A stretch of DNA of 49,018 nucleotides from an uncultured Alphaproteobacteria bacterium (GCA_937891825.1 CALAHN010000081.1:70700-119717), one strand, 5' to 3'. Shown: positions 32,173 through 45,100, numbered from the stretch's first letter. Notes: generated by a model from the sequence alone, not told the origin. Translations and numbers: made by a program.

Positions 32173-34389
32173 ATGGCGACCGACGAAGCCAGCGCCGAGC
32201 CCCGGCTCTTTCCAGATGACGGCGACGCCTGGGTCCCGCGCCCGGTTCTGACGACCGCGCCGCTGAAAGGACCGCTGACCTATCTGGCGCCGCCGCATCT
32301 GCCGCCCGGGACGTTGCTTGAAGCGCCGCTGGGCGGGCGGAGCGTCACGGGCGTCCTCTGGGATGACGCCGCGGCCGATCCGGACGTGCCCCTGGCGAAG
32401 CTGAAGCCGATCGGCGCCGTGCTCGCCGCGCCGCCGCTGCCGGAAGGGCTGCGCCGACTGATCGACTGGACGGCCGGATATTGCCTGGCGCCGCCGGGCG
32501 CTGTGCTGCGGATGGCGCTGCCGCGCGCCGCCCTGGCCCCGGCGCCGAAGCGCACGCTCTATCGCCTGGCCGCGACGCCGCCGGACGGCATGCGCATGAC
32601 GCCAGCCCGCAAGCGCTTGCTCGCAGCGCTTGCCGACGCGCCGGCCTTGCCGGGGCTGGAGGCGGCGCGGATCGGCGGCGTCGGCCAGGGCGTCGTCAAG
32701 GGCCTCGCCGACGCCGGCGCGCTGGAGGCGATCGTCATCGCGGGCGATCCGCCGCCGGACGCGCTTGAAGGCCGCTCGGCGCCGGGGCTGTCGCGGGAAC
32801 AGGCGGCGGGCGCAGCCCGGCTGCGGGACCGCGTCCGGGCGGGCGCATTCTCGGTCGACCTGCTGGACGGCGTCACCGGCTCGGGCAAGACGGTCGTCTA
32901 CCTGGAGGCGGTCGCGGCGGCCTTGAGCGCCGGGCGGCAGAGCCTTTGTCTGTTGCCGGAAATCGCGCTCACCGATCAATGGCTGGACCGGTTTCGCGGC
33001 CAATTCGGCGCTGCCCCGGTCGTCTGGCATTCAGAGCTTGGCGCGGCCGAGCGGCGCCGCGCCTGGCGGGCCGTGGCTGACGGGTCGGCGCGGGTCGTCG
33101 TCGGCGCGCGCTCGGCGCTGTTCCTGCCGTTTCGCGACCTTGGCCTGATCGTCGTCGACGAAGAACATGACGGCGCCTTCAAGCAGGATGACGGCGTCCG
33201 ATATCACGGCCGAGATCTGGCCGTGGTGCGCGGGCGCATCGAGGCGGCGGCGGTCATCCTGGCCTCGGCGACGCCGTCGCTCGAGACGCTCGCGAACGTC
33301 GAGCGCGGGCGCTACGGCCGGATCGTCCTGCCCGAGCGCCACGGCGCGGCGGAGACGCCGCCGGTGACGCTGATCGACCTCAGGCGGACCCCGCCGGAGC
33401 GCGGCCGCTGGATCGCGCCGCCGCTGGTCGAGGCGGTCGATCAAACCCTGGCGGCGGGCGAGCAGATCTTGCTTTTCCTCAATCGCCGCGGCTATGCGCC
33501 GCTGACGCTCTGCCGGGCCTGCGGGGCGCGGATGGAATGTCCAAGCTGCAGCGCATGGCTGGTCGAGCATCGCCTGCAGGGCCGCTTGATCTGCCATCAT
33601 TGCGGCCATAGCGCCCGGCTGCCGGAGACCTGCGAGGCCTGCGGCGCCGAGGGCCAGTTCGCCGCCTCCGGTCCCGGCGTGGAACGGGTCGCGGAGGAAG
33701 CCCGCGAGCGGTGGCCCGACGCCGCGGTCGAAATCGCGTCCTCCGATACGCTGCAAGGGCCGGAGGCGCTCCGGGATTTCACGCGCCGCATGGCGGCCGG
33801 CGCGATCGATATCGCAGTTGGGACCCAGGTCCTGGCGAAAGGCCATCACTTTCCCGGCCTGACCCTGGTCGGCGTCGTCGATGGCGACCTTGGGCTCGGC
33901 GGCGGCGATCTCCGTGCGGGGGAACGCACTTTCCAGCTCCTGACCCAGGCGGCGGGCCGCGCCGGGCGCGCCGAGGCGCCGGGCCGCGCCATGGTGCAGA
34001 CCCACCAGCCGGAGCATCCGGTGATGCAGGCGCTCGAAGCAAGCGACCGGGATGCGTTTGTCGCGGCAGAATCGGCGGCGCGGAAACTGGCGCGGCTGCC
34101 GCCCTATGGCCGCCTGGCCGCCGTGATCGTCTCCGGCAGGGACCCGGCCGCGACCGAGCGGCAGGCGCGCTTGCTGGCCCGGGCCGCGCCGACCTTCAAG
34201 GACGCCCGCATCCTCGGTCCGGCGCCGGCGCCGCTGGCCCAGCTTCGGGGACGCTGGCGCTGGCGCCTGCTGCTGATGGCGGGACGGTCGGCCGACGTCC
34301 AGGCCATCCTGACCGAATGGCTGGGGGCGGTTAAGCTGACGGACGGCGTGACGGCGCAGATCGACGTCGACCCCTATTCCTTCCTCTGA
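32173..34389 (+). CDS. priA: Primosomal protein N' (PriA helicase)
   Basis: A 738-residue helicase that reloads the replisome at collapsed forks. The N-terminal DNA-binding part has PLTYLAPPHLPPGTLLEAPLGGR. Helicase motifs are GVTGSGKT at residues 233-240, IVVDEEHDGAFKQ and ILASATPSLE. The zinc-binding insert starts at Cys447 (CRACGARMECPSCS ... CHHCG ... CEACG) with all eight cysteines expected of the family. ATG 32173 was chosen: the frame is open back to 31774, but that part is antisense to fsa. The atp operon follows after 269 nt. Confidence 0.95.
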   Translation: MATDEASAEPRLFPDDGDAWVPRPVLTTAPLKGPLTYLAPPHLPPGTLLEAPLGGRSVTGVLWDDAAADPDVPLAKLKPIGAVLAAPPLPEGLRRLIDWTAGYCLAPPGAVLRMALPRAALAPAPKRTLYRLAATPPDGMRMTPARKRLLAALADAPALPGLEAARIGGVGQGVVKGLADAGALEAIVIAGDPPPDALEGRSAPGLSREQAAGAARLRDRVRAGAFSVDLLDGVTGSGKTVVYLEAVAAALSAGRQSLCLLPEIALTDQWLDRFRGQFGAAPVVWHSELGAAERRRAWRAVADGSARVVVGARSALFLPFRDLGLIVVDEEHDGAFKQDDGVRYHGRDLAVVRGRIEAAAVILASATPSLETLANVERGRYGRIVLPERHGAAETPPVTLIDLRRTPPERGRWIAPPLVEAVDQTLAAGEQILLFLNRRGYAPLTLCRACGARMECPSCSAWLVEHRLQGRLICHHCGHSARLPETCEACGAEGQFAASGPGVERVAEEARERWPDAAVEIASSDTLQGPEALRDFTRRMAAGAIDIAVGTQVLAKGHHFPGLTLVGVVDGDLGLGGGDLRAGERTFQLLTQAAGRAGRAEAPGRAMVQTHQPEHPVMQALEASDRDAFVAAESAARKLARLPPYGRLAAVIVSGRDPAATERQARLLARAAPTFKDARILGPAPAPLAQLRGRWRWRLLLMAGRSADVQAILTEWLGAVKLTDGVTAQIDVDPYSFL

Positions 34390-34473
34390 GCGAGGGCGCG
34401 CGGACCCGCTACAGGCCGCTGTTGCGCCGGATCGGGACGCTTGCGGCAAATTGCAGCAAGAGCGTGCTGTTTC

Positions 34474-34493
34474 TGCGGGATTGTGCGGGATTG
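34474..34493 (+). repeat. Two tandem copies of a 10-nt unit upstream of atpH
   Basis: TGCGGGATTG occurs twice in direct tandem, 166 nt before the atpH start. The 269-nt priA-atpH gap should hold the atp promoter. I could not place its boxes with confidence, and the repeat may be a regulatory site or chance. Confidence 0.45.
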
Positions 34494-34658
34494 AGCGCAG
34501 GCGCGCTTGCGTGACGACGCTGCCCTGTGATAGCGACACGGTCATTCTTGGCGGCGACGGAGCAGGCGATGCTTCGTGCGCCGTTTCGCGGTGTCTGATA
34601 GTGTCGATATGATGCTGGGCGGCAGCGTTTCGGGCAAACTTTATTGAAAGGGTCTAGG

Positions 34659-35218
34659 GTGGCGTCCCAAGCTGGATCCAAATTTGCGATCGCGGAGCGC
34701 TATGCCGCGGCCCTGTATGACTTGGCGGATGAGCGCAAGGCGCTCGACGCCGTCGCTGACGATCTGCGCGGCTTCGCCGCCGCGGCGGCCGGGAGCGACG
34801 ACCTGCGCCGCCTGATCCGGAGTGCTGCGATCGCGCGGGAAGATCAGATCCGGGCGCTGCAGGCCATCGCCAAGGACAGCGGCATGAACCCGCTGACATC
34901 GAATTTTCTGGCGCTGGTCGCGCGCAATCGGCGCTTGTTCGCCCTTGACGCCATCACCGACGCTTTTCTCGCCGTTCTCGCCGAACGTCGCGGCGAGGTG
35001 ACCGCCAGGGTCACGTCCGCGATGGAGCTCACAGACGTCCAGCGCGGCCAGATCACCGATGCGGTGAAGCAGGCAGTTGGCGCGAACGCTCAAATTGAAA
35101 CCCGCGTTGATCCGAGCTTGTTGGGCGGCCTTGTCGTCCGGGTCGGGTCGCGCATGTACGACAGCTCGCTGCGTTCCAAACTGCAGCGTCTTGAAATTGC
35201 TATGAAGGGAGCTGCTTG

Positions 35219-35219
<1 letters not shown>
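34659..35219 (+). CDS. atpH: ATP synthase F1 subunit delta
   Basis: A 186-residue protein, the stator subunit joining F1 to the peripheral stalk. The N-terminal six-helix domain starts [17 protein letters not shown], and the C terminus has the family end [30 protein letters not shown] (split here: [19 protein letters not shown], then [10 protein letters not shown]). GTG 34659 was chosen because GAAAGGG sits upstream; a TTG at 34644 is the alternative. It leads the atpHAGDC operon and its stop overlaps the atpA start by one base. The F0 genes are elsewhere, as usual in alphaproteobacteria. Confidence 0.94.
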
Positions 35220-36748
<1,529 letters not shown>

Positions 36749-36816
36749 AATCGCGGGTAGGCCCGGCGCCGCAACAGCGGCCCGAATATCGGCAATAGGA
36801 GCGGAAAGCTAGGCGC

Positions 36817-39170
<2,354 letters not shown>

Positions 39171-39200
39171 GCAGGGTTTCGCCTGCCGAGGATAAAATAA

Positions 39201-39614
39201 ATGGCCGACAATAAAGTCGCATTCGAGCTGGTTTCCCCCGAACGTCTGGTGGTTTCCATGCCGGTCGACATGGTCGTTGTGCCCGGTGGGGACGGCGATT
39301 TCGGCGTGCTGCCTGGGCACGCGCCGCTGATCGCGTCCGTCCGACCGGGCGTCATCGAAATCTACGAGGGCCGCCAGGTCAGCGATCGGATCTTCGTGTC
39401 CGGCGGCTTCGCCGAAGTCACGAGCGAGCGCTGTACGGTTCTGGCCGAGGCGGCGATGCGCGTCGCGGATATCGACGTCGGCAAGGCGGAGACCGATCTC
39501 CGCGACGCCGAGGCAGCGCTCGCCGAAGCCGCCGATGGCACGGCCCGCGCCGATGCCGAACGGATGATCGGCGTCGCACAGGGCAAGCTGGACGCCGTCA
39601 AGCGGGCGCATTAG
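39201..39614 (+). CDS. atpC: ATP synthase F1 subunit epsilon
   Basis: A 137-residue subunit that contacts the c-ring and can inhibit ATP hydrolysis. The N-terminal beta sandwich has VVPGGDGDFGVLPGHAPLI and VFVSGGFAEV-type sequence (IFVSGGFAEVTSERCTVLAE). The C-terminal helical part (ETDLRDAEAALAEAADGTAR) is complete. Last gene of the operon, followed by a hairpin at 39630. Confidence 0.95.
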   Translation: MADNKVAFELVSPERLVVSMPVDMVVVPGGDGDFGVLPGHAPLIASVRPGVIEIYEGRQVSDRIFVSGGFAEVTSERCTVLAEAAMRVADIDVGKAETDLRDAEAALAEAADGTARADAERMIGVAQGKLDAVKRAH

Positions 39615-39629
39615 TCGCGGACAGTCGCC

Positions 39630-39650
39630 GAAGACCGAAACCCGGTCTTC
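39630..39650 (+). terminator. Hairpin ending the atp operon, probable terminator
   Basis: GAAGACCG pairs perfectly with CGGTCTTC across a 5-nt loop, 16 nt after the atpC stop, followed by only TT. Position and perfect stem favour a terminator; the short T-run makes it weak as an intrinsic one. Confidence 0.5.
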
Positions 39651-39769
39651 TTGGCGCGTCGTTCAGCAATCAACGCAAGGTTTGAGCCTCTGGATGAGGA
39701 CGCGCCGTACTCCGGCGGCGGCCCAAAGCTGAGGCGCGACGCCGTGCGCCGCGACTGGGCGTCCCTGTC

Positions 39770-39799
39770 TTGCGTTTTCCCAACTTCATTGAATAATGT
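39770..39799 (+). promoter_or_regulatory. Candidate promoter for the ferritin-like gene
   Basis: TTGCGT (39770-39775) and TAATGT (39794-39799) are 18 nt apart in the most AT-rich part of the gap. The implied leader of about 145 nt is long for a bacterial mRNA, so either the leader is regulatory or the real promoter is nearer to 39951. Confidence 0.25.
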
Positions 39800-39950
39800 C
39801 CCGATCCGGTCCTGGATCGAGGTTAATCGCGCCTGATCGTTCCTGCAGCTTTTGGCGCGGCGCAGATGGCGGTATGATCTTGATCTTGCCGCAATTGGTT
39901 TCCATATCGTTAGCCTGTCAAGATGTTCAGGCAGCGGAGAAATTTCTACC

Positions 39951-40766
39951 ATGTCGCCCCATTGGTCCGTTGACACAGATATTCCGTGGGACCAGCTGGA
40001 TCTTGCGAAAGCCGACTTGAAGACGCTTGAGCTGGTCAAAGCAGCCGCACTGGTTGAATCGAACGCCTCGGAATATGCGGAATACCTTTGCAACGTCTTT
40101 CATGACGATCCGGCATTCCAGCAGCTCGCCCGCCACTGGGCGGTCGAGGAAGTGCAGCATGGCGTGGCGCTCGCCCGCTGGGCGACGCTCGTCGACCCCA
40201 CCTTCGACTATGCCGCCCGCTTCGCGGCCTTTCGCGAAGGCTACCAGATCGCCATCGAAAGTTCGGAGAGCATTCGCGGCTCCCGGTCCGGCGAACTGGT
40301 CGCCCGCTGCATGGTCGAAGTCGGGACAAGCTCCTATTACACCGCCATCGCCGACGCGACCGAGGAGCCCGTGCTCCGCGAGATCTGCCGCCGGGTCGCG
40401 ACCGACGAATGGCGTCACTACGCGATGTTCTACAAGGCCCTGAAGCGCTACTTGGAGCTCGAGCGGCCGAATCGCCTGCAGCGCCTGAAGATCGCCGTCG
40501 GCCGCGCCGCCGAAACCGAAGACGACGAACTGGCCTATGCATTCTTCGCGGCCAATACCGACGGTTTGGATGTCTATGACCGGCGCGCCGCCGCACGGCG
40601 CTATTTTGAGCGCACGCTGCCCCTCTATCGTCCGCGGCACATCGAGCGGGCGATGGCGATGATTTTCAAGGCGGCCGGCTTCGAGCCGCGCGGCCGCGTC
40701 AGCCGGACCGTCACCCGCGGCCTGACCTATTACGTTCAGCGCCGGGCCCGTCGGCTCGCCGCGTGA
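39951..40766 (+). CDS. Ferritin-like di-iron protein
   Basis: A 271-residue mainly helical protein. Ligands for a carboxylate-bridged di-iron site can be read off a four-helix bundle: Glu36 or Glu41 (ALVESNASEYAEYL), Glu67-x-x-His70 (AVEEVQHG), Glu123 (ARCMVEVGTSSYY) and Glu153-x-x-His156 (TDEWRHYAMF). This E, ExxH, E, ExxH pattern fits the ferritin-like/acyl-desaturase-like superfamily. The C terminus is basic (YYVQRRARRLAA). ATG 39951 was chosen for its GGAGAAA upstream; an earlier in-frame start at 39852 adds unrelated sequence. Role unknown: iron oxidation, peroxide removal or a lipid oxygenase are all possible. Confidence 0.8.
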   Translation: MSPHWSVDTDIPWDQLDLAKADLKTLELVKAAALVESNASEYAEYLCNVFHDDPAFQQLARHWAVEEVQHGVALARWATLVDPTFDYAARFAAFREGYQIAIESSESIRGSRSGELVARCMVEVGTSSYYTAIADATEEPVLREICRRVATDEWRHYAMFYKALKRYLELERPNRLQRLKIAVGRAAETEDDELAYAFFAANTDGLDVYDRRAAARRYFERTLPLYRPRHIERAMAMIFKAAGFEPRGRVSRTVTRGLTYYVQRRARRLAA

Positions 40767-40836
40767 TCCGGCTGGCGGCGTCGGCGATCCGGGGGTAGTC
40801 TCGTCGGCCAAGAACGCTGGATCGGAGACCGCCCCC

Positions 40837-41811
40837 ATGTCAGACCTGCCCGCCCGGATCGATATTCAGGAGGAAGGCCCCCGTGAGGGCTTCCAGATCG
40901 AACCCGGCCCCATCGCCACGGACCGCAAGATCGCGCTGATCGACGCGCTGACCGAAACCGGCTTGAAGAAGATTCAGGTCGCCTCCTTCGTCAACCCGAA
41001 GCGCGTCCCCGGCTGGGCCGACGCGGGCGAGGTCGTCGCCGGCTTCAAGCGGAAGCCCGGCGTCGCGCATCATGTGCTGTGGCTGAACGAGAAAGGCCTG
41101 GAACGCGCGCTTGCCTGTCAGGACATCGATATGTTCGGCTCGATCTCGACGACGACGTCCGAGACGTTCATGGGCATGAATACGAACCGCGGCTTCGCCG
41201 AAAACGTCGTGGTGCAGCGCAATCAGATCGCCACGTACAAGCAGCATGGCGTGCCGGTCACGCGCGCCTCGATCATGACGGCCTTCGGTTGCAATTTCGA
41301 AGGCGATATCGCCCCCGCCCGCGTCGTCGAGCGGCTGGAGGAGCTGATCGGCCTCGCGGAAGACGAAGCCGTCGACATCAAGATCATCAGCCTCGCAGAT
41401 ACGGTCGGCTGGGCGACGCCGCGGTCGGTCAAGCAGGTGGTCGGCGCTGTCCGGGACCGCTGGCCCGACAAGCGCATCTGCCTGCATCTCCACGATACCC
41501 GGGGCTGCGGGATCGCCAACGTCTATGCCGGGCTGGAACTGGGGGTCGATCTCTATGACGCCTCCGTCGCCGGGTTGGGCGGCTGCCCCTTCGCCGGGCA
41601 CAAGGGCGCTGCCGGCAATGTCTGCACCGAGGACATGGTGTTCATGTGCGAGGAAATGGGCATCGAGACCGGCATCGATCTGGAAGCCCTGATCGAAGCC
41701 GCCCGCCTTGCCGAAGATATCGTCGGCCACGACCTGCCGGGCAAGGTGATGCGCGGCGGCGCGTTATCGGCGCTCCGCCGGGAAGCGAAAGCGCGAGCGC
41801 GGCGCGCTTAA
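40837..41811 (+). CDS. Hydroxymethylglutaryl-CoA lyase-like enzyme
   Basis: A 324-residue TIM barrel of the DRE-TIM metallolyase family. The N-terminal motif reads GPREGFQ (Arg16, Glu17), where classical HMG-CoA lyase has RDGLQ, so the metal Asp is replaced by Glu. The other landmarks are normal: LHLHDTRGCGIANVYAGLE with the two metal His, and VAGLGGCPFAGHKGAAGNVCTEDMVF with the catalytic-loop Cys. A lyase cleaving HMG-CoA or a related 3-hydroxy-3-methylacyl-CoA is expected, but the Glu variant leaves the substrate open. It follows the ferritin-like gene by 70 nt. Confidence 0.85.
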   Translation: MSDLPARIDIQEEGPREGFQIEPGPIATDRKIALIDALTETGLKKIQVASFVNPKRVPGWADAGEVVAGFKRKPGVAHHVLWLNEKGLERALACQDIDMFGSISTTTSETFMGMNTNRGFAENVVVQRNQIATYKQHGVPVTRASIMTAFGCNFEGDIAPARVVERLEELIGLAEDEAVDIKIISLADTVGWATPRSVKQVVGAVRDRWPDKRICLHLHDTRGCGIANVYAGLELGVDLYDASVAGLGGCPFAGHKGAAGNVCTEDMVFMCEEMGIETGIDLEALIEAARLAEDIVGHDLPGKVMRGGALSALRREAKARARRA

Positions 41812-41828
41812 GCATGCGCTAGATCAAA

Positions 41829-41858
41829 CCAGTCTTAGGCGGAAACGCCTGAGACTGG
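41829..41858. repeat. GAAA-loop hairpin repeat, copy A
   Basis: A 30-nt inverted repeat: outer arm CCAGTCT/AGACTGG, inner arm AGGCG/CGCCT, loop GAAA, one mismatched pair. GATCAAA-type sequence flanks it on both sides. It lies 17 nt after the HMG-CoA-lyase-like gene and has two sister copies at 43991 and 46065. Confidence 0.8.
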
Positions 41859-41883
41859 ATGATTTGAACGATATCAATAAGAT

Positions 41884-41919
41884 AGAGCACGACGCGCTCA
41901 TTTGAGCGCGTCGTGCTCT
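41884..41919 (-). terminator. Perfect 17-bp inverted repeat spanning the kinase stop codon
   Basis: AGAGCACGACGCGCTCA is repeated exactly in inverse at 41903-41919, with only two bases between. The right arm (minus-strand 5' side) is the last codons of the histidine kinase gene; the stop codon (41898-41900) sits at the tip. In the minus direction the hairpin is followed by a modestly T-rich run (CTATCTTATT), so it probably ends the kinase transcript and may stop convergent transcripts too. Confidence 0.7.
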
Positions 41920-43962
41920 AGGGCTGTGATGACGGCTTGCCTAAACGACCGGACGTCGATCGGCTTGACGATCGTCGCCTGTACCCTTGGCAGGGCGTCG
42001 GCGATGCTGTCGTTCAGCGAAGGGCCTGACGCCAGCACGATGATAGGGATGTTGCGGGTTTCCGTGCCCGCCCGCAGGCGGTTCGCGATTTCGATGCTGG
42101 GCGCGCCTAGGCTGTCGAGATCGAAAACGATCAAATCGGGCGGGCTGACCGTGGCCAACTCCAGGCCAAGCAGGGCGGAAGGCGCAATTTGCATCGTCAA
42201 GTTCGGGATGTTGGAAATCAGATCCTGGATCGTTGCGCCGTTGCTCGGATTCTCGTCGATATAGAGCAAGGCGCGCGCCGGCCCGGCGACGCTCGGGACC
42301 GCCGACGGATCGTTCGAGTTGGCCGTCACCGCCGCCGCTGGTCGGATTGGGGCTGTCGTTGCCTCGCCGCGCGGCAGCTCGATCCAGAACGTCGAGCCGA
42401 CGCCGGCCTCGCTCATGAAGCCGATCTGGCCGTCCATTGCCGAAATCAGCCGCTTGCACAGGGAGAGCCCGATGCCGACGCCCTCGATCGCCGTCGCTTC
42501 CAGGCCAAGGCGGTTGAACGGTTGGAACACCTGGCCGTGTCGGTCCGCCGGAATGCCCTGGCCGGTATCGGCGACCTCAATGCGGATGCCGTCCCCGGCG
42601 ACGCTGGCGGAGATCGTCGCCCGCCCGCCTGTCCGGTTGTACTTGATGGCGTTTGACGCGAGGTTCAGCAGAACCTGACGGAGGCGCTGGGGATCGGCGA
42701 ACACGGCGCCGACGTCTGCGTCCGTCTCTACGCCAAGGCGCACGTCCTTGGCGTCGGCGATCGGCGACATTGTCCGGTGCACATCATCCAGCATGGCCGC
42801 CACGTCGACGGGCTTCGGCGTCAGTTTCAGGCGGCCGGATTCGATTGTCGCCAGATCGAGCACTTCGCTGACCAACTCGAGCAGGTGCTGCCCGCTCCCG
42901 ACGATCAAGCTGGCATATTCGCGCTGTTCCGCGCTCAGGCGCCTGCTTTTGTCCAGTTGCAGCATTTGCCCAAAGCCCATGATCGCATTGAGCGGCGTGC
43001 GGAACTCGTGGCTCATGCTGGCGAGGAATTCGGATTTCGCCTGATTGGCCGTATCGGCCGCCAGGCGGGCATTCCGTTCCGACGCCGCCAGTACCCGGGA
43101 TTGCGCTTCGCTCAATTCCTGGGCTTCCCTGGCCAGCATCCACGCGGTCACGTCCCTGCCGACGCCGCGATATCCAGTGAAAGCGCCGTCCTCGGCAAAG
43201 ACCGGCACGCCGCTGATCGATATCCAGATGGCGCGTTCTCCGGGGCAACCGGCGCTGGAACGTGAAATCCCGGAACGGTTCATGGCGATCGAGCGTCGCC
43301 ATGTGGGCTTGCCAGTATTCGGGGGAATTCTGATTGGCGGTGTTGACGTCCCGGCGCTTGCCGAGCGCCGAGTCGGGATGCAGACCGGTTACGCGCTCAA
43401 AATTATGGGACAGATAGGCGATGCGATGCGCTTCATCGCTTTCCCAGAACCAGTCCGCGGCGGCGGTCGCAAAGTCCAGAAAGCGCTGTTCGCTGGCCTG
43501 CAGCGCTTCCTCGGCGCGGACGCGATCGGTGATATCGATGCCATAGGTCACCCTGCCGCCGGTCGCGGTCCGGCGTTCATGCAGCAGGTGGCGCCGGTCG
43601 TTCGGCAAACGCACCTCGAACGGCTCGGTCGCGGTCTCTCGAAGGGCCAGGCGGTCGGCGATCCAGGCTTCCGGGTCGCCTTCGGCTTCCGGCAGCAGTC
43701 CGAGGGCGGCGCGGCGGCGAATAAAGTCGGTGAAGCTCAGGCCAGGCCGGCAAAGTTCGGGCGCCTGGGCATTGTCCGCCTTGAAACGGGCATTGAACGC
43801 GAGCAGACGATCATTGCGGTCCCAGAGCGAAAAATTTCCCGAAATCTCCTCGATGCCGGCCCGAAGCTCTTTGTAAAGCCGGAGGCGACGCCAAACGTGA
43901 ATGCCCGCCCAAACGGCAAGCAGGCCTGCGATCACGGCGGCAATCCACGCGGTGCCAGTCAT
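41898..43962 (-). pseudogene. Hybrid PAS sensor histidine kinase, broken by a one-base frameshift
   Basis: Two overlapping frames together make one kinase. The first (43962 to about 43243) encodes a membrane helix (residues about 5-22) and two PAS-like regions (SGNFSLWDRNDRLLAFNARF; FLDFATAAADWFWESDEAHR). The second (from about 43243 to 41898) continues PAS 2 (ERAIWISISGVPVFAEDGAF), then HisKA with SMSHEFRTPLNAI, HATPase (NLASNAIKYN, DTGQGIPAD, GIGLSLCKRL) and a C-terminal receiver domain (IVFDLDSLG, IVKPID). Homology passes from one to the other at a G4 run (43242-43245; CCCC on the coding strand). Deleting one C gives LPGERAIW and a continuous 687-residue protein. It may be a real mutation or a sequencing slip. 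Confidence 0.82.
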
Positions 43963-44287
43963 CGAGTTTTGCCGCTCCGATCAGATCAAGTCGCGCTCGG
44001 GCGGAAACGCCCAAGCGCGGATGATCGATTTGATTACGCTCAAGCATGGCGCGCCAGCGCGTTTGGAAATCTGGTAATGGATCGAAATCCAGCCGCGCCC
44101 GACCATCATGCGGAGAGCAATCAAGGCGCGCTATGCCATTGCATTTGCGAGCCGCCTTCAATCTCTCTGGCGGCGAGAGTGCCCTATGTCGGGGCCGCTT
44201 GTCACGCCCGATTCGCGGTGTTTGCGGGGCGGCGCAATCGCGCCGGGGCCATGGCTGTCCGGTGCGGTCGCGGCGGTCTGCGGCCGT
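43963..44287. other. 325-nt gap between the histidine kinase and bufferin operon 2
   Basis: It must hold the promoter of the minus-strand kinase gene, and contains hairpin repeat copy B (43991-44020), 29 nt upstream of the kinase start. Other short GC-rich inverted repeats are present (for instance around CTCTCTGGCGGCGAGAG near 44162). No gene or promoter boxes could be supported. Confidence 0.5.
43991..44020. repeat. GAAA-loop hairpin repeat, copy B
   Basis: A 30-nt inverted repeat of the same design as copies A and C: inner arm GGGCG/CGCCC, loop GAAA, outer arm CGCGCT/AGCGCG, one C-A mismatch. GATCAAG precedes it and GATCGATTTGATTA follows. It lies between the kinase start and the bufferin operon end. 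Confidence 0.8.
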
Positions 44288-45100
44288 CTACGCGCCGTCG
44301 GCCGCCGCATACCCGGCGATGACGCCAGCTTCGATCCAGGTGCGAAGATAGCCCGCCATCAGCGTCGCTGCGTCAATGGCGTCGGCGAACTCGAGCAATG
44401 CTTCGCAAAGGTCGGCGAAGCAGCCGCCGCTCGCCGCCAGATCGAGCGCCGCCGCCTCTGGCGGCTCCAGGCTGCGGAAGCGGGCCTTGTCCGCCATCCG
44501 CCAGATCAGCCAGCGCTGCGGCAGCGGTCCGTCCGCCTCCGCCTTCGCCGCTGCGGCTGCCGCCAATGCCGGATCGTCCGAAGCATCGAGCGCCAACCAG
44601 GCCTCCGGGCCGCCATGCCGCGTTTCCAGGCGCCTGAGGTCTTCGACGAAGGCGAAGGTCAGTCGCGGCCAGTCCTCTGGGTGCAGGGCGGCCATGGCTT
44701 CCAGCCCGACGCGGGGTTGATCCTCGGCGACGAAAACCTCGCCCATCGCCCATTCCAGCCGCGCCAGCTCGGCGAGCCATGGCCGGTCCGACCAGGGGGC
44801 GACGGCTTCGATGAACGCCGGCAGATGGCGGCCGAAGAAGCGGGCGTTGGGGTGACGGGATGGATAGGCTTCGACATAAGCCGCCGCCAGCGTGAGGAAT
44901 CCATCCGCGCCCAGCGCCTGCCGCAGCTTCTCATAGTCGCCTTCCAGCACCTCGGCGAGGCGGGCGCCGTAGGCGTGCTCGTAAACATGCAGCAAGGTCG
45001 CGCGGGGCGCTCTGGCGCTATCCCGAATGTGCGGCAGGATCGCGGGATCGCCCTTGAGGATGCGGGCGGCGAAGGCGCGCTGCAAGGCGGCGAGCCGCAT
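44288..45100 (-). CDS. bufC: BufC-type DUF2063 partner protein (bufferin operon 2)
   Basis: A 270-residue protein of the DUF2063/HvfC family, which accompanies DUF692 (MNIO) enzymes and binds the precursor peptide so it can be modified. The N-terminal DUF2063 helical region (LAALQRAFAARILKGDP, LLHVYEHAYGARLAEVLEGD, YEKLRQALGADGFLTLAAAY) covers about the first 90 residues, with YPSRHPNARFFGRHLPAF next. Its ATG overlaps the end of the bufB gene by one base (45100), so the two are translationally coupled. Third gene of bufA2-bufB-bufC. Confidence 0.87.
   Translation of the reverse strand: MRLAALQRAFAARILKGDPAILPHIRDSARAPRATLLHVYEHAYGARLAEVLEGDYEKLRQALGADGFLTLAAAYVEAYPSRHPNARFFGRHLPAFIEAVAPWSDRPWLAELARLEWAMGEVFVAEDQPRVGLEAMAALHPEDWPRLTFAFVEDLRRLETRHGGPEAWLALDASDDPALAAAAAAKAEADGPLPQRWLIWRMADKARFRSLEPPEAAALDLAASGGCFADLCEALLEFADAIDAATLMAGYLRTWIEAGVIAGYAAADGA

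Larger units (their letters stand above)
39615..39950. other. 336-nt gap between atpC and the ferritin-like gene
   Basis: It holds the atp hairpin (39630-39650) and a candidate promoter at 39770-39799. Small open frames occur on both strands (plus 39651-39836, minus 39611-40093), but neither has a ribosome-binding site with a family-like protein, so no gene is called. Confidence 0.5.

Noticed and set aside
39611-40093. 160-codon minus-strand frame in the atpC-ferritin gap
   Set aside because: Overlaps the start of the di-iron gene, lacks a recognisable family and has low-complexity Ser/Arg composition.
43235-43255. Programmed ribosomal frameshift in the kinase
   Set aside because: No slippery heptamer plus downstream stimulator was seen, and histidine kinases are not known to need one; mutation or sequencing slip is simpler.
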